64,000 bases of DNA from Lacipirellula parvula (GTDB lineage: Bacteria; Planctomycetota; Planctomycetia; Pirellulales; Lacipirellulaceae). The stretch is from assembly GCF_009177095.1 (NCBI RefSeq), contig NZ_AP021861.1, positions 6,554,501 to 6,618,500 on the forward strand, in the 5' to 3' direction. The position numbers and the translations under genes are program-made. This document shows, one piece after another, positions 24,429-33,509 of this stretch. The notes beneath the pieces are model-generated. The model was not told the DNA's origin, searched no databases, and saw only the letters and a list, made by a program, of their open reading frames with translations. Position 1 is the stretch's first letter. Each line of letters begins with the position of its first letter.

Positions 24429-24958
24429 TTCTCTGGTCCCTCTTCCTCGAAGGGAGAGGTTAGGCGAGGGATTTCTGCCCCGCGTTGGGTAGCGCGAACA
24501 TCCTCGCAACGATCGCTGATCTAGCCACCGTGCCCCTCAGGCATGCCCTTCTAGCGGTCCTTTCAGGGCGTGCATCTACCGTTGGGTAGCGCGGCGAATT
24601 GGGCGGCGGTCGCTAATCCCTGCCCCTCCCTTCGAGGGAGGGGAGTTTGCTGCGGCTGCCGCGCGGGAAACTGCGCAAACTCTTCCTTGCGCGCAACCTC
24701 TTCCTGGCAAACCTGCGCGATTATTCCAGTCATTCGACCGATAGCAGCAGAAACATCTGTGCCGGACGCGACATGTCGCGAACTCTGCCGGCGGTAGCGG
24801 TCGATTGGATCATGCGGGGGAGGATGTAGCCGTCGTTGTCGAAGGAATCGACGGCTGCATCGCTCAAGACACCTCGCTCCGCGGATTCCGCGACGCCACG
24901 ACCGACCCAGGCGGCGTCCTCCGTGCGGGCGAACTCTATGCACAGGAGATTGCGTCCG
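24429..24958. other. Intergenic region, 530 bp, with short family G-like repeats
   Basis: It holds two short GGGA/TCCC palindromes of the family G type (24437-24472, 24618-24645) and two copies of CGTTGGGTAGCGCG (about 24484 and 24578). The remainder, just before the outer-membrane protein gene, contains repeated TGCGC/GCGCA strings near 24660-24722. No credible gene seen. Confidence 0.55.
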
Positions 24959-27022
24959 ATGCGATTGTTCAACGACCTAAGAAGGGGGCTGCTCGCGGCG
25001 TCATCGCTCGCGACGCTGCAGGTCGCCGTTCCGGCGTACTCACAGCAGTACCCCGCGTATCCGCAAACCGCTCAACCCTACGCCCAAGCGGCGCAGAACC
25101 CGTACACGCTGCCGCAAGCTGCGGTGCAACAGTACGCGGCTCCGACCGCTGCGGCCCAGCCAGTGGCGACGCCGCCAGTCGCGGCCACGGCACCCTACCA
25201 ACAGTTTTCGGCTGCTCAGCAACAAGCCACTGCTCAAGCGGCGCAGCAGTACAACGCGGCCGCACAGCAAGTCGGCCAGCAGGTGAACACGGTCGCCCAA
25301 CAAGCGAACCAACAATACACCGCCGCGACTCAGTACGTCGCTTCGCGTCCGGCGCCGGTTTACGGCACGTATCCAGCGACGCAGCCGGTTGCTCAGGTCG
25401 CGACTCAACCAGTCGGGCAGAGCTATCCGACGCAAACCTATCCAGTCGCTCAGCAACCGGTTCAAGCTGCGGCCCAGCCGTCGGCCTTCCAACAGGTTTA
25501 CCCGCAAGCCGGGGCGCCTGTCGCTCAGCAACCAGTCATGCAGCAACAGCCGGTCTACGTCGCTCGGGCGATGCAGAACCCGACGCCTGCGCCGGCTCCT
25601 GGCCAGCCGATGACGCTCAACCCGCCGACTGAGGCGGTCCCTCCCGGCGCGATCATGCCGACCCCGGCGCCCGCTCCGCAAGCTGTGCCGTCGCCCGACT
25701 ACGGCTACCCGTCGGCCGGATATGAGAGCTATCCCTCGGGTTACGGCGCTGCTCCGCAAGGGGCCGGCTGTGCCACGGGCAACTGTGCTCCCTACGGCGC
25801 CGCCGAGTACTCGACCTACGGCTGCGAACAGCCGGGCATGACCGATCGTCTGCTTTGCCGCAACTCGTGCAACTACTGGTTCGGCGGCGTCTACGGCCTG
25901 CTGATGCAGCGTGACAGCTCGGATAAGTACAACCTCGGCATGGTCGACGACTCGATGCCGGCGAACGGCTACCCGACGATGCCGAACATTCCGGTCGACA
26001 CGACTGACGTCGATCCCGGCTTCCAAGGAGGCGTTGAATTCCGTCTTGGTCGCACCTTCGGCGGCGTCGCTGGCGACCCGTGCGGTTGCACGCCGTGCTG
26101 CCCAGGCTGGGGCGTGGAAGGCGTCTACTGGGAAATGTTCGGCGCGACGCAATCGTTCGACTACATGCCGAGCATGCCGTCGGACTACTACTCGATGATG
26201 CCGATGCCGGGTCTCGAGTACAACGGCGGCGGCGGTTACATGCCGATGAACAACTTCTGGAACTACGGCCCGCCAGTCGGCAGCGGCACCTACTCGATCG
26301 ATGACGTCCGCGTTCGCAGCAACTTCCAAGCTCGCAACATCGAACTCAACCTGCTCCGTCTCAACCTGTGCGGCTGTGCCCCGATGTGCGGCCCGTGCGG
26401 CGGCTGCGACGGCGGCTCGTGCGGCGTGGGCGGCGGCATCGGCGGCGGAGCGGGCGGTTGCAGCACGGGTTACTGTGCTCCGAACCGCTACAACCTCACC
26501 GGCGTCTGCGGCGTGCGGTACCTGGAACTCGACGACTACTTCATGTACGGCGTCAACTACAGCGGCGGCACGACGGGCTACCTCGACTACAACTCGCGGA
26601 CCGAGAACAAGCTGCTGGGCTTCCAGCTCGGTTCGAACGCCATGTACCGCATCGGGTGCAAGTGGGGCTTCCACATGAATACCTTGGTCGGTCTGTACGG
26701 CAACGACATCAGCACCCACCAGTACATCAACTCGACGACCGGCAACATTCGGTACATCTCGAGCGGCGACGCGTTCAACGCGATGGCCGACAAGACCGAC
26801 GTCTCGATGCTGGGCGAGCTCCGCGTCGGAGCGAGCTACCAGATGACGTGCCACTGCCGTCTGTACGGCGGCTGGCGTGCGATGGGCATCACCGGCCTCG
26901 CCCTGGCCACGAACCAAGCTCCGAACCAATGGCTGACCTCGGGCCAAGGTTCGACCTACGTGAACTCGGGCGGCTCGATGATCCTGCACGGCCTGCAAAC
27001 GGGCATCGAGTGGAATTACTAA
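24959..27022 (+). CDS. Candidate outer-membrane beta-barrel protein with Q/A/P-rich N-terminus
   Basis: 687 residues. Start at the ATG at 24959 (AGGAG at 24944, 10-base spacing); the in-frame upstream ATG at 24836 adds a shadow-like stretch. Signal peptide RGLLAASSLATLQVAVPAYS. Residues 30-270 are low-complexity Gln/Ala/Pro/Tyr. Then come Cys-containing segments (GYESYPSGYGAAPQGAGCAT, CGCTPCCPGW, CGCAPMCGPCGGCDGGSCG) and alternating aromatic strands (YWFGGVYGLLMQRDS, VEFRLGRTFGG, GVEGVYWEMFGA). The last residue is Tyr, as in Bam-inserted barrels. It is similar in plan to the planctomycete BBP7-type outer-membrane proteins, but I am not certain of the family. Confidence 0.72.
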   Translation: MRLFNDLRRGLLAASSLATLQVAVPAYSQQYPAYPQTAQPYAQAAQNPYTLPQAAVQQYAAPTAAAQPVATPPVAATAPYQQFSAAQQQATAQAAQQYNAAAQQVGQQVNTVAQQANQQYTAATQYVASRPAPVYGTYPATQPVAQVATQPVGQSYPTQTYPVAQQPVQAAAQPSAFQQVYPQAGAPVAQQPVMQQQPVYVARAMQNPTPAPAPGQPMTLNPPTEAVPPGAIMPTPAPAPQAVPSPDYGYPSAGYESYPSGYGAAPQGAGCATGNCAPYGAAEYSTYGCEQPGMTDRLLCRNSCNYWFGGVYGLLMQRDSSDKYNLGMVDDSMPANGYPTMPNIPVDTTDVDPGFQGGVEFRLGRTFGGVAGDPCGCTPCCPGWGVEGVYWEMFGATQSFDYMPSMPSDYYSMMPMPGLEYNGGGGYMPMNNFWNYGPPVGSGTYSIDDVRVRSNFQARNIELNLLRLNLCGCAPMCGPCGGCDGGSCGVGGGIGGGAGGCSTGYCAPNRYNLTGVCGVRYLELDDYFMYGVNYSGGTTGYLDYNSRTENKLLGFQLGSNAMYRIGCKWGFHMNTLVGLYGNDISTHQYINSTTGNIRYISSGDAFNAMADKTDVSMLGELRVGASYQMTCHCRLYGGWRAMGITGLALATNQAPNQWLTSGQGSTYVNSGGSMILHGLQTGIEWNY

Positions 27023-27046
27023 GTGCGACGGCTTGGACGCCGCTGC

Positions 27047-27072
27047 GGACTGGTCGCTTAAGCGACCAGTCC
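27047..27072. terminator. Perfect palindrome after the barrel gene
   Basis: GGACTGGTCGCTT joined to AAGCGACCAGTCC, 26 bp with no loop, 25 bp after the stop codon. There is no T-run, so this is a possible transcript-end hairpin or another repeat element. Confidence 0.45.
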
Positions 27073-27183
27073 AATGGGGCGACCAGGCCGAGTGTTTGAG
27101 ACCCCCAACCCCCTCCCTTCCCCCAGGGAGGGGTCTAGCGGGCGACTACCCGCCTCCCCCGCGACAGTCGCCCGCCACAACTG

Positions 27184-27222
27184 GAAGCCCCGGCCTTTCC
27201 CCCAAGGTCGGGGCTTCTTTGT
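27184..27222 (+). terminator. Intrinsic terminator-like hairpin
   Basis: GAAGCCCCGGCCTT, loop TCCCCC, AAGGTCGGGGCTTC (one mismatch), followed by TTTGTTT. It probably ends the barrel-protein transcript before dprA. Confidence 0.7.
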
Positions 27223-27381
27223 TTGGTGGGAGGAAGTTGCGAGTTACGAGTTGCGGGTTGCGAGCAGATCGGCTGAACGCAGGCTCCAGCTCGGCCGGAA
27301 ACCCGGGATTTGCAATTAGACGACTGGCCAATTAAATTCGACCGACGGCGTCCAGTTACCCCGCGGCGAATGGTTGGCTCC

Positions 27382-28512
27382 ATGGCGACGACTGCAGATC
27401 CGCTGAATCTTGACGAAGCGGCCCGCGCGGAGATCTTGCTCGCGCTGACGCCCGACGTGGGGCCGATTCTGCGGGCCCGTCTGCTTGAACGCTTCGGCGT
27501 CGCGGCGGAGGTCTTCGCCGCGTCCGAAGCGGCGCTGCAGGGGGTGCAAGGCATCGGGCCGAAGATCTCGCGGCGGATTCTGGGCGCTCGGCATGAAGTG
27601 CAGCTCGATGCTCAGCTCGCGATCGCCCGCGAGCATGGGCTGCGGATCTTGTTGCCGCAGTGGCCGGGGTACCCGCGGTCGCTGCAGGAGATTCCTGACC
27701 CGCCCGGCGTGTTGTTCGTCCGCGGCGAGATCGAGCCGGCCGACCAGATGGCGGTCGCGATCGTCGGCACGCGACGGGCGACGCACTATGGCAAGAAGCA
27801 GGCCGAGCGGCTTGCGGCGGGGCTGGCTCGCGCGGGGATCACCGTGGTGAGCGGCATGGCCCGCGGCATCGACGGCGCCGTGCATCGCGCTGCGATGGCA
27901 GCGGGCGGCCGAACGATCGCGGTGCTCGCGAGCGGCGTGCTTAATCCGTTTCCGCCGGAGCATGTGAAGCTGGCCGAGGAGATCGAACAACAAGGCGCCG
28001 TGCTGAGCGAAGCGGCCCCGACGATGCCACCGCTGGCGGGGATGTTCCCCCAGCGGAACCGCATCATCAGCGGGCTGACGATGGGGACGATCGTCGTCGA
28101 AGCCGCCCTGCGGAGCGGCGCCCTCATCACCGCGCGGCATGCGATGGAGCAAGGCCGCGAGGTCTTCGCCGTGCCGGGACCGGTTGATAGTCCTGGTTCC
28201 GCCGGCCCGCATCATTTGCTGCGCGATGGGGCGAAACTGGTCACCTGCGTCGACGACGTGCTGGAAGAACTCGGCCCGCTGGCGGAGTCGGCGCCCGATC
28301 AGCGGGGCGGCACGATTCGCGTTGCTGCGGAGGTGCTGCTCAACGACATCGAGCATGCGGTGCTGCAAGCGATCGAGCCGACGGGGTCGATGCTCGACGA
28401 CGTGGCGGCGAGTTGCGAGATGCCAATCCACCGCGTGCTAGCGACGGTGAGCGTGCTGGAATCGCGACGGCTGGTGCGGAAGGTGGCGGGGAATCGGGTA
28501 GCTCGGATTTGA
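27382..28512 (+). CDS. dprA: DNA processing protein DprA/Smf
   Basis: 376 residues from the ATG at 27382 (an ATG at 27370 is also possible). DprA loads RecA on incoming single-stranded DNA during natural transformation. N-terminal helix-hairpin-like part (LQGVQGIGPKISRRIL), then the Rossmann core: VAIVGTRRATHYGKKQAERL, VVSGMARGIDGAVHRAAMAA, TIAVLASGVLNPFPPEH, FPQRNRIISGLT and ALITARHAMEQGREVFAVPG. A C-terminal winged-helix-like DML1-type domain is present. It is intact, suggesting competence potential or a housekeeping role. Confidence 0.95.
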   Translation: MATTADPLNLDEAARAEILLALTPDVGPILRARLLERFGVAAEVFAASEAALQGVQGIGPKISRRILGARHEVQLDAQLAIAREHGLRILLPQWPGYPRSLQEIPDPPGVLFVRGEIEPADQMAVAIVGTRRATHYGKKQAERLAAGLARAGITVVSGMARGIDGAVHRAAMAAGGRTIAVLASGVLNPFPPEHVKLAEEIEQQGAVLSEAAPTMPPLAGMFPQRNRIISGLTMGTIVVEAALRSGALITARHAMEQGREVFAVPGPVDSPGSAGPHHLLRDGAKLVTCVDDVLEELGPLAESAPDQRGGTIRVAAEVLLNDIEHAVLQAIEPTGSMLDDVAASCEMPIHRVLATVSVLESRRLVRKVAGNRVARI

Positions 28513-28527
28513 GAATCTAGCGGCACG

Positions 28528-28851
28528 ATGAAACCCGCTACAATGTGGCGTATGTATTGGAACCCAACGCCCGCGATTGCTCTGGTGTTCCTGTTCTTAA
28601 TTGGCTCTGCCATCTCAAGTGCGATGCTCAGCCTGCTAGGAGCCTTCATTGGCTCAAGGCGTCGTGATTGGCCTCCCAGCGACGCGGCAAGGTGCAGCGG
28701 CAGCGTCGCCGGATGCATGCTGAGTGCTTTTCTAATCGTCAGGGTGCTATGCGGTGACGACGCCGTATTACTGGCTGCAGCGCCTATTGCTGGCGTTACG
28801 GTGGCGTGGGCTGTAGCTCGTCTCGTCGCCGCAATAAAAAAAGCCCCGTAA
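28528..28851 (+). CDS. Small hydrophobic membrane protein of unknown function
   Basis: 107 residues, three hydrophobic stretches (AIALVFLFLIGSAISSAMLS, AGCMLSAFLIVRVL, AVLLAAAPIAGVTVAWAVAR) and a Lys-rich end. It begins 16 bp after dprA. Codon use is less GC-biased than in the neighbours. ATG at 28552 is an alternative start. No family recognised; I give it moderate weight because hydrophobic shadows are common. Confidence 0.5.
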   Translation: MKPATMWRMYWNPTPAIALVFLFLIGSAISSAMLSLLGAFIGSRRRDWPPSDAARCSGSVAGCMLSAFLIVRVLCGDDAVLLAAAPIAGVTVAWAVARLVAAIKKAP

Positions 28852-28934
28852 TACTCAAGCACGAGGAACGCGGCGGGGAATCGGGTGGCCAGGATTTAGG
28901 CTGCTGGGTAGGAATTTTGACCGGCTCGAGGGGT

Positions 28935-28962
28935 CGCTCCGGCGGGTCGTTGCCCCGCGGCT
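28935..28962. repeat. Family A single arm, copy 4
   Basis: CGCTCCGGCGGGTCGTTGCC followed by CCGCGGCT, one outer arm of family A. Located in the 565-bp gap between the small membrane gene and the sigma factor gene. The rest of the gap has no credible gene; it includes a possible -10 (TAGAAT near 29316). Confidence 0.8.
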
Positions 28963-29353
28963 GACGGAGTGTCCTCCGATTGATCTCTGGCGGCTCTTAA
29001 AATGAGACGAACGCCTGGAGGCGACCTGCCGGTTTTGCACGGCTTTGCAGTTTTTGGCAGTCAGGAAATCCCTCGGGAACCCGCGAACCACCCCCGGGGG
29101 CGGTGACGTAAGACCATACAGAGGGCCATCTTTGCCCCGCTTTTTGGGCGGACCGTCGCGCCCGCTTCTATACCCCTGGCATGCCACTTGCATCCCTCCT
29201 GATCCGTACTCGCGGAGGGTCGACATGGCCTTCAGCGGGTGCCAGCCGAACGAATCAATCGTATGGCTTGGCCTGCTTCGGCGGGCAATTTCCGCGACCC
29301 ATGGAAATGCAACTGTTAGAATGCTCGGGTCGGCGGAATTTTGATCAGGACGG

Positions 29354-29377
29354 CTAGGAGGAGGGATTTTCTCCTAG
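29354..29377 (+). promoter_or_regulatory. 5' untranslated hairpin before the sigma factor gene
   Basis: CTAGGAG, loop of ten bases, CTCCTAG. It lies 40 bp before the start codon and contains SD-like GGAG strings distinct from the real GAGGAG at 29402. It could affect message stability or initiation; inference only. Confidence 0.4.
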
Positions 29378-29416
29378 TAACACCGTCGAACTCTCTGAAT
29401 ATGAGGAGTTCGTAGG

Positions 29417-30082
29417 ATGAAAAAGAACACCAAGGAAGAATTGAACCGCACCAACACGTCGTCGGCGCAGGGTCTGATGGATCCGGTCGCCGTCAGCGAC
29501 GAACAATTGTTGCAATCGTACCGCGAAGCTAGCGATCCGACCGTCTTCTCGGAGTTGGTCTCTCGCTATCAGCGTGAATTGTATAATTACCTCCGTCGGT
29601 TCCTGGGTGACGCCACCCTGGCCGAGGATGTGTTCCAAGCGACGTTCTTCCAGGTCCACCAGAAGCGCGATTCGTTCGAGGAAGGCCGGAAGTTCCGTCC
29701 TTGGCTCTATACGATCGCCACCAACCAAGCGATCGACGCTCAGCGGCGAAATCGTCGTCACCGTCGATTAAGCTTGAACCAACCGCACCAAGCCGGCAGT
29801 GAGTCCGTAGGAACATTGATTGACTTGGTGGCGAGCGAAGGGGGCGACCCCGCGCTGGCCGTTGAGAGCGGCGAAGAGGGCGCCTGGGTGCGGGGCGAGG
29901 TCGAGGCCTTGCCTGAACCTCTCCGCAACGCGGTGAACTTGGTTTACTTCGGGGGAATGAAATACCGTGACGCAGCCAAGGTCATGTCGGTACCGGTTGG
30001 AACGGTCAAAAGCCGTTTGCATGCCGCTATCCAACGACTCGGCCAAGCGTGGCGCGACGTGCAGCCGGCTAGCCGTTCGTAA
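29417..30082 (+). CDS. ECF-type RNA polymerase sigma factor
   Basis: 221 residues. Region 2 spans about residues 40-110: FSELVSRYQRELYNYLRRFL, the core-binding AEDVFQATFFQVHQKRDSF, and the -10 recognition FRPWLYTIATNQAIDAQRRN. Region 4 is near 165-215 (LPEPLRNAVNLVYFGGMKYR then VPVGTVKSRLHAAIQRL). A 35-residue Asn/Thr/Ser-rich N-terminal extension precedes region 2. The next gene, across a terminator-like hairpin, encodes an anti-sigma-like membrane protein. Confidence 0.93.
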   Translation: MKKNTKEELNRTNTSSAQGLMDPVAVSDEQLLQSYREASDPTVFSELVSRYQRELYNYLRRFLGDATLAEDVFQATFFQVHQKRDSFEEGRKFRPWLYTIATNQAIDAQRRNRRHRRLSLNQPHQAGSESVGTLIDLVASEGGDPALAVESGEEGAWVRGEVEALPEPLRNAVNLVYFGGMKYRDAAKVMSVPVGTVKSRLHAAIQRLGQAWRDVQPASRS

Positions 30083-30140
30083 GGGGACGTCATGCAAGGC
30101 CAGCGTCCAATCTGCCGCTGCCGTGGAGATGAGTAACAAC

Positions 30141-30179
30141 AACAGGCCTGCCGCACCTAGCGGCGGGCCTGTTTTATTT
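30141..30179 (+). terminator. Intrinsic terminator between sigma factor and partner gene
   Basis: AACAGGCCTGCCGC, loop ACCTA, GCGGCGGGCCTGTT (one mismatch), then TTTATTT. It may limit readthrough into the anti-sigma-like gene and so set their ratio. Confidence 0.8.
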
Positions 30180-30238
30180 GAGTCGCAACTTTTCTTTGAG
30201 TCGCAAGCGCATATCGCACGCGGACGGGACTTGCCGCG

Positions 30239-31405
30239 ATGACTGAAGACCTGATCGCCTACTTGATGGACGACTTGTCGCCGGAGCGCCGCGCGGAAGT
30301 CGAGGCCAAACTTGAAACCGACGTCGTCTGGCGTTGGGAACTCCAGCGTCTGCGCGAATGCATGACGGCGGCCGACGGCGATGCAAGCTCGTGCGACGAT
30401 GCCGCGCCGGCGCCTGCTGCGTCCGCAGCCACTGCTTTAGCAACCATCGACGACTCGAGCATCCACGATTCGAAAGTCGACGTCGAGCCGCCGCTCGACC
30501 TCGTGAAGAAGACTTGCTGCTTCGTCGAAGATTCGGCGAGCGGGAAGTTCAAGGTCGAAAAGAAACGCTGCTCTAAGAAGCAAGCGGCGTTTACCGCCGA
30601 GACGGTTGGAGCGTGCAAACGTTCGTGGAGCCTCGCGGACGTGACCGTGGCGAGCGGCGTGGGGCTGATTCTGGCGGCGCTCATTCTGCCGGCGGTGCAG
30701 AACGGCCGGGCCGCGGCGCGCAACGATCAGTGCGCCAACAACATGGGCAGTCTTGGAATGGCGATCGAGAACTATGCCGGTCGCCACGCTGGCTTGATGC
30801 CGGCGGTCAATCGCAACGAACCGTCGATCGCGTTTTTTACACGACTGGTCGATGACGGGGACCTAACGCCGCAGCAAGCGTTCCAGCTGAGCGCTTGCCC
30901 CGATTCGGTACAGGCCCAAGAACGATTCGCGGACGGTGCGCTAAGTCGTTTGCCGTCGACGATGGAGTTGAGCAGCGTCACCGGCCTGCAGCTGTTGAAG
31001 TTGATCGCCTTGGCGAACGTAAGCTACGCTGCCCCTGTGGGCTACTTCAACGCTGAGGGCGAGATTCAGCCGCTGAAGTTCAACCCGGGCGCCGAGGCGC
31101 CGCTGATGACCGATGCCCCGACGATCGGGCCGACGGCCCTGCGTTCGAACAGCCATGGCGGCTGCCGGCAGAACGTGCTGAGCAGCGCCGGGTGCGTGCG
31201 GCCCTATACGCTGTGCGTCCTGTCGCAAGAAGACGAGCGGATGCGCGACATCCATCTGAACGACGCTGGCTTGCCGGCGGCGGGGAACTCGCCAGACGAT
31301 ATCTTCCTGGCGCCGCCGAACTTCGGCCCGGACGGTCCGGTTGGCGTCGGCAACGCGACGAAAATTCAATTCGAGATTATCTTTTGCCCCGTGATGTCGC
31401 GGTAG
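30239..31405 (+). CDS. Anti-sigma-like N-terminus joined to a DUF1559/pseudopilin-like segment
   Basis: 388 residues. Residues 1-42 (MTEDLIAYLMDDLSPERRAE...) resemble the N-terminal helix-turn-helix of anti-sigma factors, without the Zn-binding HxxxCxxC. A linker contains a small Cys-bearing patch (KKTCCFVED, KKRCSKKQ). Around residues 140-185 the membrane segment VASGVGLILAALILPAVQNG continues into RAAARNDQCANNMGSLGMAI, which copies the helix start of planctomycete DUF1559 type-II pseudopilins (LLPAVQ.AREAARR..C.NNLKQIGLA.HNY). The rest is extracytoplasmic. It lies 156 bp after an ECF sigma gene, so it is a candidate anti-sigma factor with a sensor that derives from a pilin-like fold. Confidence 0.7.
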   Translation: MTEDLIAYLMDDLSPERRAEVEAKLETDVVWRWELQRLRECMTAADGDASSCDDAAPAPAASAATALATIDDSSIHDSKVDVEPPLDLVKKTCCFVEDSASGKFKVEKKRCSKKQAAFTAETVGACKRSWSLADVTVASGVGLILAALILPAVQNGRAAARNDQCANNMGSLGMAIENYAGRHAGLMPAVNRNEPSIAFFTRLVDDGDLTPQQAFQLSACPDSVQAQERFADGALSRLPSTMELSSVTGLQLLKLIALANVSYAAPVGYFNAEGEIQPLKFNPGAEAPLMTDAPTIGPTALRSNSHGGCRQNVLSSAGCVRPYTLCVLSQEDERMRDIHLNDAGLPAAGNSPDDIFLAPPNFGPDGPVGVGNATKIQFEIIFCPVMSR

Positions 31406-31418
31406 CGCGAGCCTCTTC

Positions 31419-31506
31419 TAGCCCCGGGCTCTGCCCGGGGGTGGGCATCAGGCAGGGACGACGTACCACGGCATGGTGCGCGACCCCCGGGCGGAGCCCG
31501 GGGCTA
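31419..31506. repeat. Family J palindromic element, copy 1
   Basis: It starts TAGCCCCGGGCTCTGCCCGG, ends CCGGGCGGAGCCCGGGGCTA, and its centre (GGACGACGTACCACGGC) is unique to this copy. TAG/CTA ends again. It lies between convergent genes. Confidence 0.9.
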
Positions 31507-31532
31507 GGAATGCGACGCCCCTCAGCTGAGCC

Positions 31533-33392
31533 CTAGGCTTTCTTCGCTGCCCAGGTCCGTTCGCGTTCGGCGACCACTTGGCGAATGTGATCGAGGTCGT
31601 CGTTCGGCGTCGCGCTGATCAGCTTCCGCGTGTACGCCTCGCGCGGATCGCGGTAGATCGCTTCCGACGGGCCGAACTCGACGATCTTGCCGGCGTTCAT
31701 CACTGCCATCATGTCGGCCATGAATTTTACGACGCTCAGGTCGTGGCTGATGAAGATGTAGGTCAACCCGCGGGTTTCTTGCAGCCGCTTCAGCAGGTTG
31801 AGGACCTGGGCTTGCACGGATACGTCTAGTGCCGAGACTGACTCGTCACAGATGAGGAACTCGGGCTCCACAGCGATCGCGCGGGCGATGCAAATGCGCT
31901 GTCGCTGGCCGCCGGAGAACTCGTGCGGGTAGCGGCGGAGGTGGGCCGTTTGCAGGCCGACTTCTTCGAGCAATGCCGCGGCGCGGTCGCGGCGTTCTTT
32001 GCGGTTCGCGCCGATCTTTTGAATCACCATCGGCTCAGTGATCGCGGCTTCGACGGTCATCCGCGGGTTGAGCGAGCCGTAGGGATCTTGAAAGATGATC
32101 TGCATGCGGCGGCGCATCTGCCGTAGGTCGGAGGAGCCGAGCGAGGCGACGTCGACGCCGTCCAGCCAAACTTGGCCGCCGGTTGGTTCGACGAGTCGCA
32201 AGATCGCCCGGCCAGCGGTCGTCTTGCCGCAGCCCGATTCGCCGACGAGGCCGAGCGTTTGGCCGCGGTAGACGTTGAAGCTGATACCGTCGACGGCGCG
32301 GACATGGTCGACCGTGCGCGCGAGGATGCCGCGGCGGACGGGGAAGTGAACCTGCAGGTTGTTCACGGCCAGCAGCGGCTTGGTGCCTTCGGGGATGTAC
32401 TGCGTATCGGCGGCTGGCGTCGCGCCGACGGCGTGACCCATCGCGGCGAGTTCGCTCGGCGGATGCAACAATCGGCCGCGGCCGTGCGTCTTAAGTTCGT
32501 TCAGCCGCTTGGCGTCGAGTTGCTTCTCGGTGATCTCCAGCCGTCCGTCGACAACGCGGCTCGACATGAAGTCGTCGACCGTCGGCAGCAGCTTGTAGGG
32601 CGTATCGAGACGCGGCCGGCAGGCGAGCAGCCCCTTCGTGTAAGGATGCTTCGGGTGGGCGAAGATATCGAGCACGCGGCCATACTCGACCTCCTCGCCG
32701 CGGTACATCACTAGCACGTCGTCGGCAATTTCGGCGATGACGCCTAGGTCGTGCGTGATGAACAAAATCGCCATGCCGCGCTCGTCGCGGAGCTTGCGAA
32801 GGATATCGAGAATCTGCGCCTGGATCGTCACGTCGAGCGCGGTGGTCGGTTCGTCGGCGATCAGCAGCTTCGGATTGCACGAGAGGGCCATCGCGATCAT
32901 CACGCGCTGCTTCTGGCCGCCCGACATTTGGTGCGGGTACGAGTCGACGCGCTGTTCGGGGTTCGGGATGCCGACTTCCTTGAACAGCTCGATCGTCCGC
33001 TGCCGAGCTTCGGCCTTCGTCACCTTTTGATGGAGCAGAATCGCCTCCATCACCTGATCGCCGACGGTGAAGACCGGGTTGAGCGAGGTCATCGGCTCCT
33101 GAAAGATCATGCTGATCTCGCGGCCGCGGATGGACCGCATTTCCGGCTCGGGCAGGCGGACGAGATCGCGACCGAGGAGCGCGATGCGGCCCGATTCGAT
33201 TTGCGCCGACGACGCGAGCAGCCGCATGATCGAAAGCGAGGTCACGCTCTTGCCCGAGCCGCTCTCGCCGACGATGCCGAGCGTACGGCCGGGCTCAATG
33301 CGGAACGACACCCCGTCGACGGCGCGGACGACGCCTTCTTCGGTGTGGAAGTAGGTCTTGAGGTCGGCGACGTCGATGACTGCGGTGGACAT
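31533..33392 (-). CDS. Oligopeptide ABC transporter, fused double ATPase (DppD-DppF type)
   Basis: 619 residues from the ATG at 33392; a GTG nine bases upstream is an alternative. Two complete ABC ATPase halves are fused in one chain. Half one: GESGSGKS, Walker [11 protein letters not shown], signature MSGGQKQR. Half two starts near residue 325: [26 protein letters not shown]. Each half has the oligopeptide/dipeptide-type C-terminal region ([23 protein letters not shown]). The fusion is widespread but normally DppD and DppF are separate. It is the last gene of the operon after the solute-binding protein and two permeases; a family F element lies before it. Confidence 0.96.
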   Translation of the reverse strand: MSTAVIDVADLKTYFHTEEGVVRAVDGVSFRIEPGRTLGIVGESGSGKSVTSLSIMRLLASSAQIESGRIALLGRDLVRLPEPEMRSIRGREISMIFQEPMTSLNPVFTVGDQVMEAILLHQKVTKAEARQRTIELFKEVGIPNPEQRVDSYPHQMSGGQKQRVMIAMALSCNPKLLIADEPTTALDVTIQAQILDILRKLRDERGMAILFITHDLGVIAEIADDVLVMYRGEEVEYGRVLDIFAHPKHPYTKGLLACRPRLDTPYKLLPTVDDFMSSRVVDGRLEITEKQLDAKRLNELKTHGRGRLLHPPSELAAMGHAVGATPAADTQYIPEGTKPLLAVNNLQVHFPVRRGILARTVDHVRAVDGISFNVYRGQTLGLVGESGCGKTTAGRAILRLVEPTGGQVWLDGVDVASLGSSDLRQMRRRMQIIFQDPYGSLNPRMTVEAAITEPMVIQKIGANRKERRDRAAALLEEVGLQTAHLRRYPHEFSGGQRQRICIARAIAVEPEFLICDESVSALDVSVQAQVLNLLKRLQETRGLTYIFISHDLSVVKFMADMMAVMNAGKIVEFGPSEAIYRDPREAYTRKLISATPNDDLDHIRQVVAERERTWAAKKA

Positions 33393-33411
33393 ATCTGTCA
33401 CTCTACGGATT

Positions 33412-33505
33412 TACCACGACGGCACAACGGACACGACGAAAGACAAAGGGACGAGTGGGTTGATCTTAATCGCATTTCCGTCGTGTTCGTCGTGTCGTCG
33501 TGGTT
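33412..33505. repeat. Family F palindromic element, copy 1, inside the ABC operon
   Basis: The left arm TACCACGACGGCACAACGGA (33412) and its complement ending TCGTCGTGTCGTCGTGGTT (33505) are made of CGTCGTG-type units. It sits between the second permease and the ATPase of one operon, so transcripts must pass through it. Copy 2 is nested in family E at 55511. Confidence 0.9.
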
Positions 33506-33509
33506 CTAA

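Noticed and set aside
25040-26998. 652-codon minus-strand ORF opposite the barrel-protein gene
   Set aside because: Arg/Val/Ala-rich product of antisense reading in a GC-biased gene; the plus strand has signal peptide, SD and domain structure.
29045-29344. 99-codon plus-strand ORF before the sigma gene
   Set aside because: No SD, patchy composition, crosses the likely promoter of the sigma gene.
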